This document shows, piece after piece, positions 55,203 through 64,000 of a stretch of 64,000 nt of DNA. The first letter of the stretch is position 1, and each line of letters opens with the position of its first letter. The notes under the pieces were generated by a model. That model searched no databases. It had not been told where the DNA came from and saw only the letters and a list, made by a program, of their open reading frames with translations. Both the position numbers and the translations under genes were made by a program. The DNA comes from Davidsoniella eucalypti (lineage: Eukaryota; Ascomycota; Sordariomycetes; Microascales; Ceratocystidaceae): positions 186,001 to 250,000 of the forward strand of contig RMBW01000027.1 of assembly GCA_004009845.1 (NCBI GenBank). Direction: 5' to 3'.

Positions 55203-58200
55203 CTATTTCTTGCTACTCTTCCTGCGGGGACGTTAGCATAGGCTCTATCGATACATAATATAATGATATAGAAAGGGTATCCACTTACTTCTTAGGCTTT
55301 GCTGTTGTGCCCGTCATCCAGCCAACAAATCCTGAGTTATGACGGTCTCGATCCTTGTCACGTTCCCGGTCCTTCTTGCTCTTGCTGCTACTGCTGTGTT
55401 TGTGGCCGTTAGGTGGCGCCACGTTGACGATATGGGGGCTGTAACCAGGAGGCATAGCGCCCATGCTGGCCCGTGGCATATACGCAGGCATGCCTGTGGG
55501 CGGCGGAGGCGGAAGCGGAACAGCGCCGGGAGGAGCAGGGCGTAATGGGATGTTAGAGCTCATGCCGGGCATAGTAGAAGGCATAGTTCCATGCATGGTT
55601 CCATGCATACCATGCCCTGGAATGCCACCCATACTGACCCGGCGGGGATCCATGGAAGGCGGGTAGGTTCCCGGAACTTGGGGGACAGCAGCTCCAGGAG
55701 TACGGCGGCGGTTTTCTAGAGGCCACATCATCATAGTGATCTGCCAATCAGGCTCGATAACCTTTTCCCAGACGGCCGGCAAGATGATCTCGCCATCGGG
55801 ACCAATTAAGTCATAGTGCCCAGCCTGCACCTCGGGGCCAATAACATCGACGTGCAGGAAGGCCTGCTTAATGAGTTCCTCCATACCCTATATCATTTTA
55901 GTCTGGTTAGCGGATTCGTCGACAGTATTTGGGGATGGGGGATAACTGAGCGAGATATCTTACCTGCCAGGTCTGACAAATGTTGAAAGGGAAGCTGAAC
56001 TTGCGGCCGACGGCATCCTTGAACTTGATAGGTAGTTTGTCTTCAACCTTGTCCTTCTCAATCATACCAGCGCGAGCCTCTTCGATGATTTTAGCTTTGA
56101 GGGCAGCAGCCTCGGCCTCAGCCTGTGCTGCGGCCTCGGCGGCACGTGCGGCAGCTTCCTTTTCGGCCTCGAGCCGCTTTCTAGCATTCAACTCCGCGGT
56201 AGCTCTAGCCTCGGCCTCTATTCTCTTGCGGTTGGCATCTTCTTCAGCAGCCCGCTTGGCAGCAGCCTCCTCAGCTTCCTGTCTAGCACGCATAGCAGCC
56301 TTGACCTTCTCCTCGGCCGCCATTTCAGCAAGACGTAATTCCTTCTCGTGCTTTTCGCGAGCCTCTTCTTGGGCCTTTATAGCCTTCTCGACTTGGATAC
56401 GAGCAGCCTCTTCAATGCGAGTGCGGGCTTCGGCTTCGCGTTGTCTTGCTTCTTCAGCTGCCTTAATCTCTGCCTCGATCTTCTCGCGTGCTCTTTGCTC
56501 AGCCTCGGCGAGTGCAATCGCCTGCAGCCTTTGGCGCTCAGCCTCAGCTTGACGTTCAGCTTCAAGAGTTTCACGAGCCCGCTTTTCGGCGGCAGCTAGG
56601 GCTTCGGCATGTTGGCGCTGGCGCTCAGCTTCGGCCTTGCGTTCAGCTTCGATAGCAGCACGAGCATCCTGTTGGGCTTTGGCCATGGCCTCGGCTTGTC
56701 TTTGTCGGCGTTCTCCTTCGGCAATACGCTCTCTTTCGATAGCTTCGCGGGCAGCCTTTTCGGCCTCCAGTCTGGCCTTTACTACTTGGGCCTCCGTTTC
56801 CTGTTGTACCTTTTTCAGTTGTTCTAGCTTGAGCTGCAACTCAATTTCAGCGTCCTTTTGGGCCTGAGCTTTCAACTCGGCCTCACGACGAGCCTCATCC
56901 TCCTTGCGTTTATTTTCTTGAAAAAGAACCAGCTGCTGTCTCATCTCTAAAACTTCAGGAGATTCCTTCGGAGGTTCCTTAGGCTCCTTAGGCTCCTTGT
57001 TTGTGGATCGAGAACGCGGCCGGGACGTGTGACCGTCATTGGCGGGGGCGGGAGCGGGAGCGGGGGCGGAGGCGGGGGGCTGCTGGAACATATTATATGG
57101 CGCAAGAGCGCCGGGAGGGCCCATGGCGGGACCCAATTGGGCATTCATCCCGTTAGCCATTCCCTGGGCCATTCCAGCCATGGCATAATTCCCGTTTGGA
57201 TAATAGCCATTATGAGACATCCCATGGCCCATGTGGCCTTGGTAAGGGTACATCTGGTTGGCGTTGTACGGATCTTGACTGCGCGGATCGCTGTAATTGG
57301 CGTAGGTAGCTTGCGGGTTTGGCGCAAAGGGATTGCTATAGGCTTGCTGGCCACCGTAGGCTTGCTGGCCACCGTAAGCATGGTTACCGTAGTGGCTCTG
57401 TGTCTGTTGCTGATGCTGTTGCTGTTGCTGGCTAAACGGGACTATAGAATTATAGGCGCCGTTGGCGCTTTGCGGGTAGCCAGTCGTGGCAGTACCAGTG
57501 GCACCGGAATAATAGTGACTACCGGCGGCAGCTTGGCCAGAATAGCCGCCGACACCATGTCGGCGGTAGTAGTCGTCTTGATCCAGGCTGGCGGTTGCGG
57601 GGGTTTGCGGAGTGGTGTTGTAGGAAGAAGTGCCGCCGTATGTGCTAGTGGTTCCTGTAGGAAGACCACCGATCTGGCGTCGGCTGTATGTGGCACCGTG
57701 TTGCGATCGGGACCGGGAACGCGACTGCTCGCGGCGGTGTCGGGCACTTGGACTAGCGGAAGCAGACTCGGAAGGGTCAATGCTTTCGCCTGAGGAGTAG
57801 GAGTAATCGCTCTCGCTCTCGCCGTCCTCGCTGATACGATACTTGCGATCTCGTCGCTGACGGTCTCGAGCAGAACTGTGGTTGTATCTGTCTCTATAGA
57901 AGGGAAGTTCAAGAATAGGAAGAATTGTCAGTTGGGTGCTTGAGTTTTGGAAATATTGTCTCAGTCGGGGGATATATGGAGATATATAGTAGTATTGCAA
58001 GCAGTAGTAACGAGGATAGAGACGGGGAGACAAAGGGCAGGGTAGTGATGCTACTAATACTGTGAGTAAAAGCAGTAACAGTGATCGTAGCAGGACATCA
58101 AAATGGCGCTACAAAGTGAAAATAAAACAATAAAAAGAATTCTAACAGAACAAGTGATGGATTATGGGAGCTGGGCTGGTGTGTGGCTAGGAGGAAGGGA

Positions 58201-59058
58201 GGGGGGGGTGGTCAATGGAATCAAGGTTAGGTATTTTCATAATAATCCTAAAGCCGGTGACAACGATAGTGAAATGCAGCACTTGGTGCTTGGATATTGG
58301 TGTTGACTTCTCAAGCAAGCAAGGGAGGGGGGGCAAGTGCAGTAGTATGATAGTTAGTTATGTGGTGATTAAGGGGGGGGGGGGGGGGGTAAGCCAGAAC
58401 GAGGTGCTGATGCTACTTGCGTACGAACGAACAAACTGAAGAAAAAATAGGGCAACCAAACCATAAGCTTCTACGGTCTGTTTGCTGCAATGTCTTGGTA
58501 GTAGGGGTGTGTGATAAGAAAAAAAAGGTGACAAAGACTAGTCAACAGCAACAACAACAAAGTAGGAGTAAGTCTCTTTGTGGCCTTCAAACCGTTATAT
58601 ATTTTAGGAGCATCAGTTTGGAGAGTTGATTGGTGCTGATGAGAACCTAGGAGTTAGAGACAGCATAGCTTATACTTGTCTGCTGAGAAAAGAGGGGATG
58701 GTATCCATATGTAGATAACACATGTATATGTGTTTGAGCTCAACTTAGTGTAGATCATGTTATAGAGACAGGTTGGGACGGTTATGGTATAATGTGTCAT
58801 ACGGAGTGAATACTAGACATAGTAGCTATTGCATCCTGTGCCCGATGGGGTGTATAGCAAGTCGTAAAAGACAGAGGAAGCATGTGGTAGTGTAAGGAAG
58901 GATAGTCAAATATGGAGCAGCAAGATATCATTGAGGATTGGTAGAAACACCATCTGAGGCACCATTGATACCAGTCATGGGGTATATGTGTATAAGAAGA
59001 ACAGAGAACGATTATATAATATGTTTGGTTGGGTTGACAAGGTAAACACTTACGACAT
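55203..59058 (-). CDS. Coiled-coil protein with C-terminal ubiquitin-like (ULD) domain
   Basis: A Pezizomycotina family of unknown function. Model exons are 59054-59058 (ATGTC), 55964-57893, 55289-55887 and 55203-55221, in frame, giving 850 residues. The 5-nt first coding exon joins across a 1,152-nt intron to give MSDRYNHSSARDRQRRDRKY, the expected basic N terminus. The last intron has a perfect TGCTAAC branch site and adds only KSSKK. The chain has an RS-rich head, a Tyr/Gln/Gly/Pro-rich low-complexity stretch (to about 310), a long Ala/Glu/Arg coiled coil (about 315-600), and the ULD-like domain (about 622-710: KFKDAVGRKFSFPFNICQTW, GMEELIKQAFLHVDVIGP, GHYDLIGPDGEIILPAVWEKVIEPDW split here by motif). 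A Pro/Met/Gly-rich tail follows. Confidence 0.85.
58373..58389 (+). repeat. G17 homopolymer in the long intron of the ULD gene
   Basis: Seventeen consecutive G residues (C17 on the gene strand), with a G9 run nearby at about 58,200-58,208 and a G7 run near 58,326. They could form quadruplex or i-motif structures and are likely length-variable. Confidence 0.85.
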
Positions 59059-62000
59059 GGTAGCAACTGGCTCAACTCAACTGGGCAGCAACAAAAAATT
59101 CAACTACAAGGGTGGAATGGTAGATGGTAGATGGTAGCTGGAATCAGTTGTAGTAGGTAGCGGTAGCCGTGATAGCTATAGTGCCCGGTGGCGCTATCAC
59201 TGGTGAAAATTCGAGGGAATATCGGTGGTGCTAATAGCAGTAATGTTTCCTGGCAATACAGGCGGCAACGGGCTAGCTTGGAAAACGAACGGCGGAAAAG
59301 AAAGTTTTCAGGATAAATGGAGGAAGCGGCGTTGGAAAAATGAAAGAAAAGGAAAATGGAAGAAAACAAGAGTTGCGGGAAAAGAAAGAGGAATACTGGT
59401 GTACAAAGTACGGTGAGTGGCCGCCCATAAACTACAGCGGTAGCAGTATCTTTTTTCAGAGGATATGCTGCGGTTATGCGTTGCTGGCGGACTTGTGCTA
59501 GCTGAACTAGCAGTGCAGCAATAGTGAGTTGTAGGTGGCCGTCAGTGTCAGGCCACACGGCAATATGTGAATGGCCGGGCAGCGACGGCTTGGGCTGACC
59601 TCTTCAGGCGTAGCGTGGACGAGCAGGACGACGCAGTGTGCGGCACTATAGCGGCAGCAGCAGAAACAGGGCGGTGACGGCAAGTCGGTCGAGAGGTAGA
59701 CACAAAGCCGAGCAGGACTAGGAACGAGAGGCCAAGCTCAATTTGGGGGTTGTGTATAGAAACAACGCGTAGTTTACAGGACAGCAAAAGCAGCGTGTGT
59801 TGTGTTGTGATGATGGCAGCTGGTGCAATACACGCTCTCCTGGCGACTATCGCAGGCAAGCAGAGCAGACGAAGCGAGGCTCAGTAAGATGGGTTACAAG
59901 ATCTCCCGGGACGAGATAGAATGAGAGCGAAGAAAATATATCTAGTCGCTCCAAGAGGTGGAGGATGAGGGGAGGGGTTGAAATGAATGAGTGTATGAGT
60001 CGTCCACAACAATATTTTTCCCTGTCCTCTTTTTTCCTTCTAGTAATTTTCTCAGTGAGGCCAGTCTAAAACGGAAAAAGAATAGACGTAGGTAGGAAAT
60101 GAATTGTGCGGGACAGGCAAATAGACGTGAAACAGGCAAAAGGAACGTAGTAGCAGCAAAGCTATGGGCGGCGGCTAGCGGTTTTTCGGTTTTTCTGTTG
60201 ACTCGTGGGTTAGATGGCTGAAGGGTAAGATAGAAGCTAGTTGTCGCTTCCAAGTTGTTTAATGCGTTCATTGTTTTTATACGCTGGCATCAGGCTATTT
60301 ATCACTCCGACTTGCTCTCTAGGCATCGTGGATATCAGGATGCTACAAGTCAAAGTCTTGCTTTTGATCTCTGGAAATATATGGGAGAACTCGAAAGAAT
60401 GGCATGATTTAAAACTGCCGCTGACTGTGGTTAGGGTTTGGAAGCTGAGGGAAGTGACCCATATGGCAGATAAAGCCCTGGAATATTCTTCGGTTACTGA
60501 CATATTGGCTCTTAAACGGGGGCTATCCTCGCTGGCATTATGTACATTCTGAACCTTGGAAACCCGAGACAGGGCGAAAGAAACCGGCACTCCGCGTTTG
60601 CCGTCGCTAGTCCTTGGAACAAAAAAAAAACAAAAAAAAGCAGGGCAAATAGAAAAGCATTCCCATTTCACATTATAGCCTTGCCATGTCCAATACTGGA
60701 CTAACTCGTGCCGATATTGCATCGCATACAGTGTACATACATTTTACACATATACCACTACAGACTATCGGTAGTCTTTGTCGTTAGTGCTACCTAATCT
60801 GCTACCATTCGAGCATAATGATGATTGGACATCTGGTAGTCGTAAGCAGTGTTTTTCTTATAATACCTATGGAATGAAGACTAGCCTCAGATATAGGTCA
60901 TATTTCTGTCGTGTTGGGCCATCATTGGACCATTCCGTTTCTTATAATATGTCTCTATTGTATGGTAGGCGTGCTTTAGAATTGTACATTTTCGTTGTTT
61001 ATATGGCAAACATTGAGCCAGTGAAAATCTGTATATACGAAACTGTCTTATTCCTAATCTGGCTGAAACATGTCTATCGATTCTTCCAGCCTCTATCATA
61101 AGCTGGACGTATTCTAGTATATCATGGTACGATATTATAGCTTGATAGAAAGGCAATTGTTGTTACGGATCATAGATAATCTATATACACGCATACCAGA
61201 TTTCAATTTGGAAACTGGAACATACCAACTTATCTTGGCTCGACTGAATACTACTGTAGGAATTAGAGTGATACTAGTCTGACTTGGGCGGTGAAGCCTT
61301 GCTAGCCATGTACAAGTATAATGCAAGATGAAATCTATCTGCTCTCATTGCTCGTTAGTAGCTAACCCCAAAAAAGAGCAGTTCTATGCTAGCGAGAACT
61401 GGCATGCTTGCACATTCAGCTATGATGTGATTCTACATGAAGCTCTGGGCATTGTGTGGTACCTGTAGAGTTATATATTATGGCTTTGCATATACATTTC
61501 TCTCGCGCACATACGCTGTTAAGCACTTCCCCTCATTTCATTGTATCCTTGCAACCGCATGATACGCTATAGTAGATGGTGTACTGGGGAACATCTACTG
61601 TTATGTCATGTGGCAGCTAACAGCACTTTAAACTGCTTGATTCATGGTGTTAACTGCTGTGTAAATAAGAGATTATGTCGGTGCGTTATCAGTGGTAGTC
61701 GGTTTGTCGCACTATTTATAACAATCCTCGCTCTTGTGAACAATAGAACAGAGCTATGGGAATAAGCAGCACAAAAAAAGGCTGACAATCCTGATTTTTG
61801 CCGCTAAATATGGCCGGGGCGCTATCGCATAGGTGACTAAGAGGAAATATGGTTGATTGGGCCATGTCTTGTCAGGACAAAGAACAACAAAGAGCAAATT
61901 TTTTTATTAAGGGTCCTATCATTCTGCATATTCTGATTGTTCCCTCTACTTTTCTTACCCAGGAGGCGGAATGTGCCCCTCCATACAACTTATGTAGAGA

Positions 62001-64000
62001 AAGTGTCCGGCTAATCCATAGATGGCTGCAAACTCGATATCTCACGCCTGCTGCCGAGGAATACTTTTTTGTAAGACTGTGGCTGGATTTTCTCTGTATC
62101 ACTCAAGAGATCTTCTCTTCTTCTCCTGTTCGCTAGTTGTTCCCTGGCCAACGCCAGCGCCATTTGAAGTCTGTGTAGCTCGGCGATATTGATACTGTTG
62201 TGCGCAAAAGATGCGCGCCATGTTGAAAGAAGAAGCGGGGTCAAGCTTGTTTACATCTTTGCCTTCTAACTCAATTCCTTGGCTGATCCAAACGAGACTG
62301 AAAATACATGTGGCGTTGCGTGTGGCGTTGTCAACCCCACTCAACATTCCATTCCTCTTGCTTTTTTGCTTTATATAGTTGTGTAATTGCTGTCCCCCAA
62401 AAGAACCCCGAGCGTCACCCTACTTCGTCCGTCTCTGCATCTTGCCATGGCTAGACTCTGTCCATATCTCACTAGCCGCGATAGCTTTGCCGTTCTGGAC
62501 CCCGCAGCAACATCTGAACTTTGCGACTAAGCTTGTGCTTATGCAAAACTCAAGTAGCCTCGCATGCATGGATTCGTGTCATGTGCACTCGTTTCACTGG
62601 CACTATATTCGTGTTTTCTACTATGTTCTCTCGCCTTCGTGCTGCTCAAACTCGCCGGCTGAAAGAAGTATCAAAAACCTAAGATGAAATTTCGTCGCAA
62701 ATTCTGTGGCTCACGATGGGTGGCCAAGATCCCTCCGAAATCCTGTCTCGCGGAACGCCCGTCAGCTGGCCTAGAAATGGGGCAACATCCCACAATAATC
62801 TCCTAGGAGAGACCTGTATCTTTGATTGACCATGCATGCAGATATACTTTTTTCGTTCACGGTACACTAAACCATATCCCAATAATCTGGGTTGTGAGCT
62901 CGATCACCATGAGGAACACTTACACGGATATACATATCTGTACGTATCTGTACTATACAGTAGTGACTGGCACGGTCACTCGACGGGCTCTTGTGCTCTT
63001 TGTTGTTGCGTCAACTTATGGAACAAATACTACTCTAACTATTGGCATCGAACACTAGCCGGTCTACAATACTTAATCTCGTGCTGTACCGAGAGCCGAC
63101 TATATCAATAATTGCCTGTATTTGCTGTTCATTGCTGCCGCTGAACCAAATAAAGGTTATGCCTAGAAGTAATATATATATATATATATCATACAAACTA
63201 TATCGCGATGTACAAGGCCCTTGTTGCTGTGGCTCGTGTTGGGCAAAGGAAAAATAGCAGTTTCTGCCTTCAGGAATTTCAAGTGAAGCAAAATAATGCC
63301 GTCATTAGCGATTTATCGCCACGAATGCTAACTCTTTTTCCCTCCTTGGTGTACTTGAATAAAACTGCTGGACCACTATCGTCAACGCTACCCCTAGCCT
63401 AGTCTGAACAGAAAAATTAAACGGTTCTGGGGCTTAGTTGTACGTTAGGCTTTCTGGGATTCTTCTACAGCCCAGTTAACAGTAGAAGCCAAACCACAAC
63501 CGGCGTCATCCGTCTCCCCAATGCTAGAAAAAGAAAAACGAAGACTGCCAAAGACAAAACTAGCCATTGATATCACATGGAATAACCGCACTGACCTGCC
63601 ATTCCTTAGCCGGGCCTCAACTTTTAGTGAGGTGAGGGCTTAACAGTTTCTCCCTTCAGCGCTGGTCTCCAGTCTGCCTTCGACTGTGCCAACATTGGTT
63701 GGGCACTTGGGTGAGGTATCTAGTATAAACTAGAATGGCGACCCATAGTTGGGCATCAAGAAGCTACCCACCGAATCAGGGTAGAATATAATCACAGGAT
63801 CACAACGCTCCACGCCCCTTCCTAGATACTACCATTACGATAGTATCCTTGATTCACCGATTCCAACCCTACTAACAAGAATATAACTCACTTCCAGGCG
63901 TGGTCTAATATGTGTTATCAGCATGAATGTGTCACATATCACTATAGAAGAGTGCCGCAATGCTAGCTTTCATAAGGTAAAGAGGGCGAATCTGGCACTG
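59059..64000. other. Right-hand region without a supportable gene
   Basis: The first few hundred bases are the ULD gene promoter and leader (purine-rich here, hence pyrimidine-rich on the gene strand). Beyond that only short frames occur. Both strands are open near 60,240-60,720, with a plus-strand frame containing GNIWENSKEWHDLKLPLTVV that I do not recognise. A (TA)n run lies near 63,174-63,188. No tRNA, rRNA or complete mobile element was found. Confidence 0.4.

Noticed and set aside
55980..56552. 190-codon plus-strand open frame rich in Ala and Ser
   Set aside because: Antisense of the Ala/Glu/Arg coiled coil of the ULD gene; a codon-pattern shadow.
57029..57793. 254-codon plus-strand open frame with hydrophobic runs
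   Set aside because: Antisense of the low-complexity Tyr/Gln/Gly part of the ULD gene; apparent membrane segments are artefacts of repeat codons.
63600..63700. Inverted repeat CCTCA...TGAGG near 63,615-63,635
   Set aside because: Arms are only 5 bases with an 8-base loop; too short to support an element boundary or terminator.
1..64000. CRISPR arrays, rRNA genes, bacterial-type operons or complete transposons
   Set aside because: None seen; short tandem repeats present are coding repeats or homopolymers, and no terminal repeats with transposase or reverse transcriptase domains were recognised.

Overview
The window is nuclear DNA of a filamentous ascomycete (Pezizomycotina). I infer this from short spliceosomal introns (GTAAGT/GTATGT donors, CTAAC branch sites, mostly 50-270 nt), from proteins with the exact layout of Pezizomycotina families (161-residue tropomyosin, Set1 with RRM/SET-associated/N-SET/SET, Rgd2 with F-BAR/DEP/RhoGAP, ULD-type coiled-coil protein), and from a tRNA-Thr with a short canonical intron. 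I cannot fix the class or genus.

Layout. 1-776: 5' end of a conserved gene that runs off the left edge. 777-11,227: about 10 kb without a gene I can support, holding one tRNA-Thr and some decayed ORF fragments. 11,228-22,969: housekeeping block with SET1 (H3K4 methyltransferase), a conserved protein of unknown function, tropomyosin and RRP17. 23,603-27,783: AT-rich accessory stretch with a wrecked trypsin-like protease gene and a short dispersed repeat. 27,784-29,925: BIG1 and TRM112, convergent. 30,936-36,166: a tandem segmental duplication. Its second copy is an intact, intronless 838-residue protein joining a coiled coil, a PD-(D/E)XK-like region and a kinase-like domain; its first copy is a deleted, stop-bearing relative. 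36,236-37,420: a possible retroelement relic, a GATA-rich dyad and a small membrane-protein exon. 37,909-59,058: housekeeping genes again: secretory cyclophilin, mitochondrial uS13, M19 dipeptidase, RGD2, AP-3 delta, COQ10 and a ULD-domain protein. 59,059-64,000: no supportable gene.

The housekeeping genes do not form one pathway. They cover chromatin (SET1), actin and Rho signalling (tropomyosin, Rgd2), ribosome and translation (Rrp17, Trm112, uS13m), secretory and vacuolar traffic (Big1, cyclophilin, AP-3 delta) and mitochondrial respiration (Coq10). Neighbours are mostly convergent or divergent, as is usual in fungi.

The most unusual locus is the duplicated nuclease-like/kinase-like gene at 31-36 kb. 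Its two copies share a promoter element and a 3' flank that looks identical over about 199 bp although the proteins have diverged. Gene models were spliced by hand and checked for frame. The least certain are the split start codon of AP-3 delta, the 5-nt first coding exon of the ULD gene and the missing first exon of the small membrane protein.
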